Below, in pieces: positions 13,112 through 25,581 of a stretch of 64,000 nucleotides of DNA. Where the stretch lies: positions 1 through 64,000 of the forward strand of contig BGKB01000158.1 in the NCBI GenBank assembly GCA_003116975.1. The letters run 5' to 3'. Both the position numbers and the translations under genes were made by a program. The notes under the pieces were generated by a model, which was given only the letters and a program-made list of their open reading frames with translations, had not been told where the DNA came from and did no database searches. Within the stretch, counting starts at the first letter, position 1, and every line of letters begins with the position of its first letter. The stretch is from Aurantiochytrium sp. KH105 (Eukaryota > Sar > Bigyra > Thraustochytrida > Thraustochytriidae).

Positions 13112-16100
13112 AGGATTATTTGACATCAATCTATTTTGTTCGTTTGTTCATGGGGAGTTTTGCCGCATTTAGGCCAAGTGCCTCGTCACCGCGCAGACGC
13201 GCTCACCAGGAATGCCAGAACGGCACAAAGAGGCAACTCTGCGCTGGCCTTGCGACCATGCTCGGGGATGAGCCTGTCGCACAGACGGGCGAGATTGTAA
13301 GCACAGGCTCAAAAATGCGTGACATAGAAGACAACCTTTCTGTTCGCTATCGTTGTTGGTCGACTTTTTGACTGCATTTAACGATATTTGGTTTTTACAC
13401 TGGCGATTTTTGCATATTGGGCTCCGGGGGAATGCTAGCTGGCCTGGGCGCGTCGTTTTGATTCAGAAAATGTCCTGCATGATTTGCGACCTTGCGATTT
13501 CGCTACAAAGTCATGGTTTTAGCATGCTCCAGCATATCGCTTGCGAACCATTGCTTGCTGTTGACGTCGCGTTTGTCCAGGCCAATCGTCTCGCACGCTT
13601 GCCCGATTGTATTCTCGTCTTCGAGTGAATCATTATAAAAGCCAATCCCTGTCGAAATCTGAAATCAACCATATTCGCATTTATTTGGCTCACGCGCCTG
13701 GTAATGCCTCTGCCTGCATCAATGTCCATAGCGCAAACACCTTTCCAAGGTTTTAACCTCGAATACAGAATACAGCTTCAATTTTGGCCGCAATCTCCAT
13801 CATTTTATGCCTCGCATTATTTGGCGGCTGACCAAGCGAACATCAAGGAGCGATGGCGAAAGACTATAAAGTATAGTGCAGGCTCAAGTAAGTTCGAGTT
13901 GCAGCTTCTATGACTCACAATGACTCGACCAGACTTGGCCAAAATTGCACGAGGAGTACGATGGGGCTGTTCAAAACCCCAGCTTGATATTAGGCTTACT
14001 GATGTAGTCTCAGGAGAACAAAAGACCAGCATCCTTTTCAAAGCTCTGAAGAGGAAAGCAGAGTAAAAAGGTTCGAGCAATAGGAGGCCAAATTGCTGAC
14101 CAAGTGACAAAGGTCATCGATAGTGTCCTGTATTGAACTGGGCACGACCAGAAAATTCGATGAATATCCTGAGCAATTGTTGTCGCACAACTTCTGAATG
14201 CCACGGCATCCTAACGATCCCCGCATTGGGTGCTGCTCTGAGGCCGCGAGCGAACGCGTTGTCTCAGAGCGACTGGCTGAGGCAAGGAAGGTTGTGCGGA
14301 GGTTGACTCGGATCGATCATCGTCTGACTTGCCAGGCTGGCTAGACGCCTCAAGGAAGTTTATCGTGTGAGCTGCAGCCTGCATCGCTCGTCTGGACGAG
14401 CATCCAATCTTAATACATTTGTTTGCCGTGAACGCTCGTTCAATCGACGCTCCCACCTCGAATAAATGGATGCATCTTTGGCCAGGAAGAATAAAAGGTG
14501 CGATGAGTCACTCCGTTTGATCTGTATTCGAGAATCTGTGAAGATGAGGAGGGTAATTACGGTGAGGAAGACGTGCTTCTTCCGCATCACGGCCGTATTC
14601 GGACATTAGGATGTGACGGCATCGCGTGCTGGGAACGCTTCGATTGCGCGTGAAGAAATGACTCGCAACTTGGAGCAAACAAATTCTCGTGTGCCTTCCT
14701 TCGAGGTTCGTACTGGTTCGCACTAGGCGAGTAAAGCACAACATCACGGCGGCCAAGAGGAAGTTTTGGAGTCCTGACTGGACTTGAGCGGCTCGAGTTG
14801 AGGCCGCGGGCCACACGCGTAGCCGAGCGTCGATCGAAATCAGCGGTCAATAAATGGCAGTGGATGAAATTTTTGCGGCGAGGAAGTCGTGGGAAGGCGA
14901 GAAAGTCGTGGGAAGGCGAGGAAGTTGGAGGAGGCGAGGAAGTCGGAGGAGGCGACGCCCGGACACTTCTTCCCGTCGCATGCGCGCACAACATGCCGTG
15001 AAAGTTTCTCAAAGCATTGCACTGCGCTGCGTACAAGTAAAAGAGTTTACTGAGTTGGCAGGAAGGATATGAGAAGCCGGCGGACCCTGCCGATCGCTCG
15101 CATCGCAGTCCAAGCTTTTCGCGTCCGCATGTTATATCTTATCCTCCATGCCCATTGCCGGAAACTCTGAGCTAGAAACTTTCTTTCTCCGTTTCAAAAG
15201 TGCCACCGAAAACCACAAGTTCCTTCCATTAGAAGCAAGCCCTCGTTACACCTCGACTCGACTTGACACGCGGCTCGGCTCGGTGCGCGTCCACGAGCTG
15301 CGACCTTTCGTGCGCTGTGCTTTCCAGCGAGCCGACGCCAAGCTTTCGATCAGCAAGGTTTCGCTGCCGCTCCCTCTGCGCCGAGCTGCCAAGCGAGCTG
15401 CCAGCTAGCTACCACCCATGGCCAGCTGAGCTAGCTAGCGCCGCTAGCGCCGCTAGCGCCGCTAGCTATCTCTAGCAACTCTCTGCGCGCCGCACAGGCT
15501 CTGTCTCGGCTTGGAAGCGCGCGAGTGACCCCTCCTCCCCACACCACACCTGTGAGCGATCTTCTTCCCGCGGGTCACGGTCGCCCGACCACGCCTGCAG
15601 CAGCCAGCCGTGGCCGGCCAGGCACAGCGCGTCGCGCCGAGGCGCCCTGCCGCGACTGCAGCTCGGCGTCGCGGCCAGCTTCCGCGCCGCCGGGGACGGC
15701 AGCCAGGTCGCCAACGAGTTGGGCTCCTTCCTGGCGGCGCGGCGCGGCACCACACGCGCAAGCTCTCGCGCAAATTTTACACATCCGCAGAGGCCTCCGG
15801 CGGCCACTCTGCGCTCGCGTTTCTGGACGCCGCGGTCTCTTCCGCGAGGTGGCGATCGCAGCAGCAGCTGTAGCTGTAGCTAACTCTCTGTGCTCGCGGC
15901 AGCAGGCACGACACGAGCCCGGCACGAGCCCGGCACGAGCCGCCACTGCCCTGGGAGTTCGTCGCTGCCGCCGCTGCGAGTCCGCCTGCGGCTTGGGCAC
16001 GGCGTGGCGTGGCGTGGCGTGGCAGCGCGGCCGAGCCGAGCCCGGGACGCGTTGCAGCGCCGCAGCGCGGCCGCGGTCTCGGCAGCGGCCTTCCTTTGCG

Positions 16101-19100
16101 GAAGAGAATGAAGGTGGCAAAACGGTGCACGAGCCCTGCCTTGCCTTGCGAACGAAGGCGCTGCCCGTCCCAGCCAGGAGCGGCTGCATTTCTTGAGCCG
16201 CCTCGTGCCGCCGCGACCTCCAGCTGCAGCCGCGGCGCGAGCACGGGTTTGCAGCCGCCTCCGCGACAGGCCTTGGGCGCCGCCGCGCGTGCTGGACCCG
16301 GCTTGCGCTTCGCAGCGAGGCGCCGATGGATGGATGGTCGGCGGGCGGTTCCAAGTCGAGACTCGATTGATGACTCGAATGCTCTCATCGCGCATGCACG
16401 AGAAGATGCACGCTACGCGCGCTAAATCGCGGCGGCAGCTAGCTCACGCCCCACGGTTTCGTTGCGCCCACTGCCATCTGTGCTGCTGCTGGCCGCGTCG
16501 GGCGGTCGACGCGCTGCGCCGCGAGGCGGCTCAAAGCGAAGCGAAGCGAGGCCTGGCCTCGCCTCGCCCGGCTTCGGTTCAAGCTCGCTCGCGAAATTCG
16601 CGGCCTCGCCTCGCGGCACGTTCACGGCGGTATACCTATGCATGCGCACGCCCCGCGCAAGCTCGGGTGCTCGCGACGCTCGCGACGCGGCCGCGAGCAC
16701 GATGACAGGTGGTGGCGGCAGCAGTTGCGCGCAGAAGCAGCAGCAGCAGCAGCAGCAGTCGGCGGCCGCTCGCGCGTTCGCCCTTGCCTTGTCGCGGAGG
16801 CTTTCACAACCGCCGGAACTGCGCCGGGGCTCGACGGCAAGGCCGAACCAGAACTCTGCCAGCAGCAGCATGCAGCTGCAGCAGCGCTTTCTGCGGACCT
16901 GTGCCAGGCGGGGCGAGAGGAAAAGGAGGTGGCTGGCGGCGACCGCGCTCGATCCGATTCGCATCGCGTAGTCGAGGGTTTCAATCGTTGCGGCGACTGG
17001 CTACTGGCTGGCTGGCTGGTGTCACCTGTCGTTCGTAAGAAAGAACGAAGGAATGCAGGAAGCAACGAAGGAACCAAGGGCAGGTTTGGTAATCAGCCAC
17101 CAGTTGCAGCAGCAGATCGCAGGGCAGGCCAACACATGAATGAATGAATGCATGCATGCGCAGAAAAAGAAAGTGTGCACTGCCCCGCCGGTGTGTTTTC
17201 CTCGTGCAGGAAGATCCCTCCGCAGCACATGGGTAGCGCCGACATTCGGAGGGGATCGACCTCTCACCCACACTCGGCCACATCTCAACCACTGTGGCGA
17301 AAGAACAGAAAGAACACGGCGGCAGGCAGTGAACTTTTTTTTTAAACTTTCAGATCTCTCTCTCTTTTTCTCTTTCTTTGAAGCTCCGATCTTCTTGAAA
17401 GCAGTGCAGCTGGCAGCTGCAGATGAATCGTGATCGTCGACGCATTGGTTGGTCGACTGGTTGCTTGCTCGGTCGGCTGAATGGGTGGATGCGACGGCTG
17501 ACGGATGGAAGGTAGTGTCCGGACACAGCTTCTTTCTGCTCTACCTCCCTTTCCTTCGTTTTCTCTCGGTGCACCGTTTGAGGCTCGCGCGACGCTGTGA
17601 AGCTCGGTTCACCCATCTCACAGGCCCCGGATACCAGTGCCAGCGACACGACCAGCAACTTTCATCTGGCTGGCTGGGTGCGATCCATCAATCTCGCAGG
17701 CAGTCTCACCGCCAGGTCCTTCTTCCGCGCCGCCGCCATGCGCCCCGCGCGTCCCGCGCAGCATGGCAGCCGGTCCTGCGCCGCACATCACGCACCCGAG
17801 CGCCAGCCGTTCATCCATCCATCCATTCATTTATCCATCCGTCTATCCGGCCAGCCAGCCACCCTGGATGCGCATGACGCTGACGCGGCCGAAGAGGTAC
17901 GTACTTGCTTGCACCGGCCGCTCGCACGTTCTCCTCGTCCTCTCACCTTCTCTTCCCACCGCCATCTTCATCTGGCTGCTGCGTGTCCCCGCCGATCCCG
18001 ACCGCCCTGTGCTGCGCGCGGACGCACGGACGGTCGGCGAGGCAGCAGGCCTGCTGCTGCTCGCCGCTGTTCGCCGGCGCGAGCAGCCTCGCTCGCGGTC
18101 GCCGGCAGCGGCCCGGCCAGCATTGTACTCACGGCCCCGCGCTCGCGAAGATCGTCCGCACCCCGCAAGAGCCCAGTGGCACCCGCGCTGCGCGCCTCGT
18201 CCTGCGCGCCGCGATCGAACGCGCTGGTCTCCGTCCTCCCGCGCGACTTCACCACGCCGGGCCGCAAGATAAGAATAAAGAATGAAAAAATAAAAATGAA
18301 TGTCGAAAACGCCAGCGACTGCGAGCTGACACTCGGCTACGCGCCCCGGAGGCTCCCTGGCCGAACCCGCGTGCCGGCGCGGGCTAATATGAGCTAGGCC
18401 TCGAGGCCTGGCCGCCCGTGCGCTCCCGCCCGTGCAACGCGCCCGAGCGCGGCGAGCGTGTGCTGGCGATCGATCCCGGGCACCACCGCAGCAAGCGAGC
18501 GAGCCTTTCAGGCGAGCTGCCTTGGGCGGGCTCCGTGGGTCCGTGCCGCGCCGGCCGCCGCAGAGGGGTCCGCGCGCGTACATAGGTGTGTACTTGCTGA
18601 TTCGTGTGGTATTACTTTCTCCCCCCCCCCCCTTTGGCAAGCCGCGTCACCATGCTTGTTTCGCGGGTCCGGCGCGCACCGCGCAGACGCTCGTGCGTCC
18701 AGAAGTCCGCGAGCACCGCAGCGCACCGCACCGCGCTTCCGCAACGGCCAGCCTCGGCCGCCCGTCAGCCAGCACTGCAGCCAGCCAGCCAGCCAGCCAG
18801 GCCCCATCTGGCGGCTGTGGCGACCGCGATGCGAGCAACAGCAAACAGCGCGAGCACGAAGGCCCGCCAGTGGCCGGTGTGTACTCTCTCTAAAAGTCCA
18901 CTAACAGTAGCTAGCTCGCTGGCGACGCCCGCGCGAACTGAAGTCGCCACGCGCGTTCGGCGTCGTTCGCGCCGGTCCACGACCAGGCGCCCGGGCGCCG
19001 CCCGGCCTTGGCCCTGCTCTGCTTTCCCGTAGCAGCTGCACTGCAGCTGCAGCGCCGCAGCGTCTCTGTCATCGCTCCCGTCGCAATGCAGCGCGATGCG

Positions 19101-22100
19101 ATCAATGCGGTGTGACGACAGAGTCGCGACCCTTTGCCGCCGCCACCCATTCGTGTCTCTCGCCGGTCGCTCGTTCCTCCATCCCATTCCATTCCACAGC
19201 CATGCCATTCCAGTCCATCCCATTCCTGTCCCTCCCCCCAGTGCCGCTCACACTTCCACTCTCTTCCCGCAGAAGCCTCCCTCTTGCAGCAGCGCAAGCT
19301 AGCTCTCCAACAGTAAAGCCGAGGCCCGGCCAGGCCAGACCGGCTGCGGCAGCGGCCAGGGCGGCTTCGCGAGCGATTGCCGCGCTGCTCCGCTCCCTTT
19401 GGCCCCGCTTTACAGTCAATCCGCGCTGCTCTGCCTTGCTCTGCTCGGCTCGTCTGGCTGCCTTGCGATTGCATGCCGCCCCCACGGGACCTGTGCAGGT
19501 AGATTAGATAGATAGTAGGTAGGTGACGTGATCGCAGGAGGGGCTTCACGACGATGGCCGGATGGGATATGGCAAGCAACGGGGACGATGACGCGCTCGT
19601 GTGTGCGTGAGCGAAAGTAGCAGGTAGGTCAAGTCGAGCCCGTCGCGGACGGAGAAGGCAAAGGGCAGCACGCAGAGGCTTGCACCCTCGCATCCGCAAG
19701 GATCGCAGCGCGAGGGACGGACCTCGCAGCGGCGCAGGAAACCTGCCTGGCGGCGAAGGAGACCGGAAGAATCACGGTCCGCAGCGGGTTCAGACGCGCG
19801 GGTTCGTTGCCGCTTTCACTGGTAGACACGGCGAGCCAGCCACCGGCGAGCAAGCCAGCCAGCCAGCCAGCGAGCCTAGGTTGGGGGTGTTTTCGTCGCC
19901 GATCTGCCAAGGCCGACCTCCTGCAACGAGGGAGGGCTGCCGACCGCGTCGTTTCGTCGTGTCGTTTCGTGTCGTGTCGTGCGACGGGAAGCAACGGACC
20001 CGTGACGCTCTGGGCTTCGCGGATGGGACGCGCGTCCCATACACACGCGCAGCTCCTGCACGCTCCGACCTTAACGTCGCGCGATCGAAGGCGAGCCGGC
20101 AGTGGTGTTGATCGAGTCTGTACGTAAACACATGCACGGGCACAGCTGGCTGGCCGCCGGAATGGAATTGGATTCGTCGGCACTGCGGTTGTCGTGCGGC
20201 AACGACCGGACCTCGTAATGCACGTTGTTGAGAATGACGCTTCGCGCGATTCGCAGTTGTCTGGTTCGGCGACACGGACGAGGTATGTCGCCGCTTTTAG
20301 ACGAGCGGCAGGACGCGCGCAAGAAAAACTTACCACGGGGGTTGGCCGAGCGGCTGGCTGGCGATAGTAAACGCGCCAATCTTCTATAATGGACTCTGAT
20401 TCTCGGGTCCGTGGGAGCTTTGGTGCATTCCAAGGTCGCAGTTTCCGTCTCTGTACGTATGTCAATCCGTGCTTCCTCTCCGGAGAAATCGTCCGCGCGT
20501 GTGCTTTCCTGCTCGCGTCGCTCGTACCCGCGCTGGGCAGTGGCCGAGCTCCGCGCGGGACCGCTCGTGCTCGCATCGCCGTCGCGCTGGCCTCGCGCGT
20601 CTTCGAGGAAGGAGCGTATGCCACCCCGCGCCCGTCGAGGGGAGGCCTTCCAGGGGTCCTCCGGGGCGCGCATGGACTCCACCCACAGCGAATCCACCGC
20701 GCAAGCTATCGCGCAATTGTTCGTCAACACTACCCGGTGCGGGCTGGCACTGTGGTGCGGGCGTCGACCCCATCCAAAGAAATGGACCGCAGCCGCGAGT
20801 TTACCTGGAAGTTGGCAAGATTTATTATTTTAGAATAAAAAAGAAAAAGAAGAAGTGCGATGATACGCGACAGACAATGTCGTCAAGGTCCCGCAGTAAA
20901 TCTCCCGCAGACAGACCCCACAGTGAGCGCTCTCTGGCTGGCTGGCTGTCTCGCTGGTCGCAGCTCCGCGCTCGCCACGGCTGCGGTTCTCCCGTGTTCT
21001 GCGTGGTCACGACTGGGATCCACGCGAGCTCGAGGCGAGTTTTGCCTCCACGGCTCGAGACTTGCTCGGGCCTTTCGAGACTCGAGCTGTTCGAGACTCG
21101 AGCTGTTCTGGACCCAGCCTCGTGAGCAGTGTACCGAGCAGCCAGATGTGCAGACGGACGACCAAGATCGGCCAGCTTCAACTCGGAGCGAGGTTTTTGC
21201 GGGGCCAGAAGAAAAATGGATTTTGGCATTGGCCATGCCTGTATGCATGCCTGCCAGCTTGCCTGCTTGGGCCCGCCAGTCCGCAACGCTCTGCACCCGC
21301 CGCCTCATGCGAAAACTGCATCGCTTTGGACCCGAACGGCGGACGCTACGAGGCCCGAACGCCGTTTGCAACGCTGCGCCGTCGAGGTTTGGCCTGGGGT
21401 CGGGGGCACGGACTTGGCCGGAGGTGCCTCGGACCGGTTTTCCCTGGGCCCGCTCCTTCGACCGGGTCTCTGCATGTACCAGGTGCAGAATCGCGTCCAG
21501 GGCAACACAGCACCTCGCCTCTGACGTTCTCTGAGAGGCCTCTCAATCGGCAGATGGCGGCCAGCCGGCCGGTCGGTCGGTCTGTGCGTCTGTCGATGGG
21601 CCGCAAGTGGGCCTGTACAAGGACAGAAAGGCAAGAACAACTTATGTCGTCAGTTGCGGTGCACCGCGCAGTGCACTTGACGCTCCACTGCGGAGTCCGC
21701 CTTGGCGGCTTCTTTAGGCGTGCATGTGCACCGCGCACAGCAGTACTAAAGAAATAGCATTGCTTTGGTCGTGGCTGATGGGTGGAACCGAAAACACACC
21801 ATAATTTCTGGGGCCGAGCATCTCAGTTTTTTTGCATTTTCTACTTTGGGCTTTTGGTTGATGCCCAGGACTAAGAGCGTCCGTGGGTCGTCCCGTTTGT
21901 CGGCCAACCAGGCTCGCTTGACAAAAGGTTTGAAGCCAAGTTTAGTTGATGAAATGAACGAGGGGTTGAGGTGCTGGTGAGTCCGTGCCCGATCGGCCCG
22001 CTCATGCGCGTGCGGGTGCGCGCGCGCGGAGAATCGTGCTTGTTGGTTCTTTGTATCAATTTTATGCACGTTATTCATGCACAAGCGAGGTTTTTGCGGC

Positions 22101-23875
22101 CCCAGCAATCCAATGGCCCATTGTGCATGGAAGTAATTTCTTCTTTTGTCCATCGTCGGCCCGTCGGGCACTCTTGTTTTGACATGGAATGACTTGACTT
22201 GGCATCGACATTGGCATTGGATTGTTGGTTGGCTTTGCTCGGGTCCGTGAGAGAGTCCTTGGAAGTCCGAAAACCTTACAGGCCACCAGCCAGCTAGCCG
22301 AAAGAAAGCCAGCTGTCTCCTAGAACCCCCGACAGCAAGGAAGACCTCGATAAATGAGAGGCACCCGCGTTCTGCCCTGGTGGTCGAGCAAGCGAGCTTT
22401 GTCAAGTGTGTATCACTGCATGCCATTGTGTGGCCACATGTCACCCTGGAGGCAGGCAGCCTCTGCCAGCAGTGGCAGCAGCCGGCAGCCGGCAGCCAGC
22501 CACCAGTGCAGCCAGTCGCCAGCCAGGTAGCTGCAGCTTTCATCGTCCATTCTCACCCGGCAGGCCTAAGCGGGCCGAACCCGACTTCCATCGCCATCGC
22601 AGCGGTCGCGACCATCGACAGACCGAGGCTGCTGGACGAGGTGCTCGAGCTAGGGAGCTCCTGCTCGAACTCGTGCTGGGAGCTAGAGAGTTCGGGAGTC
22701 GAGCGCGGACAAGAGCCAGAGGCCGGCCAGCGATTGATTCTGAGCAAGTGGTCGAACGGAGCGAGCCGGAATGCGAGGTGAACGAGCAAGACACTGTCTG
22801 CGCAAGCGAGGCTTGTTTCGAATAATGAGGCAGGTGCTCTTGCTTCCGCGCTTTGCCAATGCTATGGTCAATCGGGAGCACGGAAGCAGCGACAAACTAC
22901 CACGCAAAGGAAGATCTACAGGCTAAAAAAAGGATATGGGGCCGCACGCAGCTGCGGACAGAAGCAAGCTAAAATGGAAGCAAAAGAGGAAGGCGCGTCG
23001 GGCGCCTCCTCGTTTTCTTCGGTGAAAGAGGGCGCCAGAACCCTTGGCTCCGGTCTCCCACTGGCGTGTGATGACTGAGGTATGCGGTGGGTCCTGCGAG
23101 GCGTCCGCGCCTACCACAGCCATATACATTCGAGCGAGCAGCTTGGTCATTTCCCCAGTACAATCTGTGGGGCGAGACCGGAGCGAAGAATTCGTTGTGG
23201 GGTCGGCGCCGGCGCGCGAGCGGATTTGGCTTACAGGTTTAGCGTAGTCTTGTATAGTCGTTCTTTTTCGCCGTCCCGCAGCTCTTTCCCGCGCGCGCTG
23301 ATGCAGAAAGAAGAAAGGTTTGTTTGTTCGAAGCATTTTCCTCTTTTTCATTTCTTTTCATTTCTCTCTGTGCTTTGCACGCTCGCCTCCGCGCCGCTGC
23401 TGCTGCTGTCGGCCGGACTGTTCTCCGCTCGAAACTGCACGCGTGCATGCCGCGCGATGTCGCGGCATGCACGCCTTCGCATGGACGCCCTCTCGCCGCG
23501 CCCAGTCCATTCTCGCATCCATCTACAGACGAACTTTGAACTCTCCCTCTCTCTCTCTAGCGCACGCGCCACACCCTTACCGGCGTTGCCTGGCTGGCCT
23601 GTTCCAAGTGCCCAAAGTGAGCGCGGTGTTGACGCTGCTCAAGCTAGCCGCGCCGGCCTCGCCTCGCCTCGCGTCGCGGGCGCACGCTCGCACGCACAGA
23701 GAAAGCAAAAAACTAGGAAAGCAAAGAGCGGCACGGACGCCGATGGCGGGCGCGGCGCGCGGGTTGCTGTTGCTTGCTGCATGCGGCGTCCTGCTCTTGT
23801 CTTTCTCCTTTCCTCTCTTTCTTTCATTCATTTTTTTCTCATTCATTTTTTCTCATTCACTCACATCATTTTTCT

Positions 23876-23877
23876 TC

Positions 23878-23947
<70 letters not shown>
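23876..23947. repeat. CTTT microsatellite
   Basis: About 17 copies of a cttt tetranucleotide in a pyrimidine-rich strand context, the same motif as in the introns at 9972 and 10390. No gene is attached. Confidence 0.9.
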
Positions 23948-24845
23948 GCCACTGCTCGATCGAGCGACCTCTGCGCGGCCAGCGAGCCCGACCGCTCCCT
24001 CTCCTTCCTCTTCCCGCGCCCTTCTTCCCACCACCCCTCCCCCGCACCCGTCCGCTGCGGGGGGGGGGGGGTCTGCTTGCCCTGATTCCCCCGCAGTGCG
24101 CTGCGGAGCGCTTTTTCCAGCCGCCCCCCGCCCCCTCGCTCCCGCTTCCTGCTCCTTTCCGGCCGGTTCGACAGGCGCTTTCGCAACGGGCGCGCAACAG
24201 GCAGGAACGGCGCGCGCGCGGGGGGCCGCAGTGGGAGCAGGGAGAAAGAAGGGCGAGGGCCGGCGGAGCAGCCCGCACCGGGCCCCGTCTCCCCCCTCTC
24301 TCCCTCTGGCGCGGGAAGAGCAGGAAGGAGGGAAGTGGGAGGGAGGAAGGGAGCGCAGAGGGCGGGGAGGGAGGCAGGGAGGGAGGCAGACAGGCAACTA
24401 ACTACTAACTCCGATCGACCTCGGGAAGGGAAGGGAAGGCGGCACGGAGAGCGACGCCGCGTCTGCGCCGCCGCACGCGAGCGCCGCCGCCCCGCGCAGC
24501 AAACGCGCAGCCCAGCCCAGCCCGGTCGGCGCGGCGACGCAGGCAGCGGAGAGAGGCAGCGAGCGCGCAGCGAGCAGCGGGCCGAGCGGAGGCGCGAGAG
24601 CGAGCGGGCGAGCGCGCGGCGAGGAGGAGGGCTCGAGATCCACTTCAATTCAAACAGCCGCGCCACCAGCGAGCGAGCGAGCGAGCGCAGCGCAGCGCAG
24701 CGTTCCGGCTAGCCGCCGCGGAGCGCGGCGCGATCTTCGGCCGCGCGCTTCTTCGAGGCGAGCGCGGCAGCGGCAGCGAGGCAAGCCGCGCGCAGGCGGG
24801 CTTGGACTTGCGCAGGCAGATTTGAAAAAGCTGGCTGGCGAACAG

Positions 24846-24846
24846 T

Positions 24847-24892
<46 letters not shown>

Positions 24893-24913
24893 CACAAACA
24901 AACAAACAAACAA
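24846..24913. repeat. CAGA and AACA tetranucleotide tracts
   Basis: Adjacent cagacaga and acaaacaa tracts in the GC-rich leader zone of the downstream Cys/His repeat gene. A matching (gaca)n tract occurs at 39648. Confidence 0.85.
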
Positions 24914-25436
24914 CCAGCGAGCAAAAGCCAAATCCAGGCAAGGCGAGCCCGCAACTACCGCGCCAGCCGCGCGCCCTGCGGAGCGAACGCGCGCGAACGA
25001 GCTCGCCCGCGCGCGCGGAAGAGCCACTCTCGCTCGCATCGCACGCGCGCGCTGCCCTGGAGCCCGCGCGACCCGGCCCGCCCGCCGGCCAGCAGCCAAA
25101 CAGACCCCAGACCCGACCCGGCGTGGAGCAGCCCTGCGCAGCCCGGCCCGGCCCGGCCAACACGCGGCGTGCGCAGCAGCCCCTGCCCGGCGAGCCCAGC
25201 AGAGCAGCTTCGTCCGCGGCGCGGCGCGGCACGGCACGACTCGAGCGGAGCGGAGCGGAGCGTGGCAGAGTGACGTCGCGCGCAGCCGAGACCCGAGTGG
25301 ACCCGAGCCGGCATCTCTAGCGAGCGCCGAGGCCACAGGCCTGGCACGCGGCACCGCGCCCAACGAGGGGCGGGGCGAGGCACCGAACGGACGGACGCCC
25401 TCGCCCGCCCGGCCTCCTCGTCGCGGACGCACGCGA

Positions 25437-25465
25437 GCGAGTGAGTGAGTGAGTGAGTGAGTGAG
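25437..25465. repeat. GAGT tetranucleotide tract
   Basis: About seven copies of gagt, ending roughly 115 bp before the preferred start of the Cys/His repeat gene, so probably in its 5' leader or promoter. Confidence 0.85.
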
Positions 25466-25581
25466 CAAGTAGACGGCTGCTCGGCCGGCATACTCTCTCA
25501 AGTCCCGGCGTGTGCCTCGTGCAGAGACCGACTCTGAACGGGAGATCTACAGAGATCCCGCACTCAAAAACCTTTGGAAAA

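Larger units (their letters stand above)
13112..25581. other. 12.5-kb gene-poor region, no convincing coding sequence
   Basis: Positions 13112-15100 are moderate in GC with short frames only. From about 15240 to 25500 the sequence is very GC-rich and many frames of 100-300 codons are open on both strands. All of these read as Arg/Ala/Pro/Ser-rich, overlap one another and show no domain, so I list none. Local structure includes gctagcgcc nonamers (15432-15465), ggcgt runs (16000-16022), atcc runs (17816-17842), a C12 run (18621-18632), cattcc runs (19185-19230) and a G13 run (24059-24071). The last kilobase is probably promoter and 5' leader of the Cys/His repeat gene. Non-coding RNAs could be present but show no recognisable sequence. 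Confidence 0.5.

Noticed and set aside
20336-20420. tRNA-like A-box (ttggccgagcggc) near 20340
   Set aside because: No matching B-box or acceptor/T-stem pairing can be found at the right distance, so it is not called as a tRNA.
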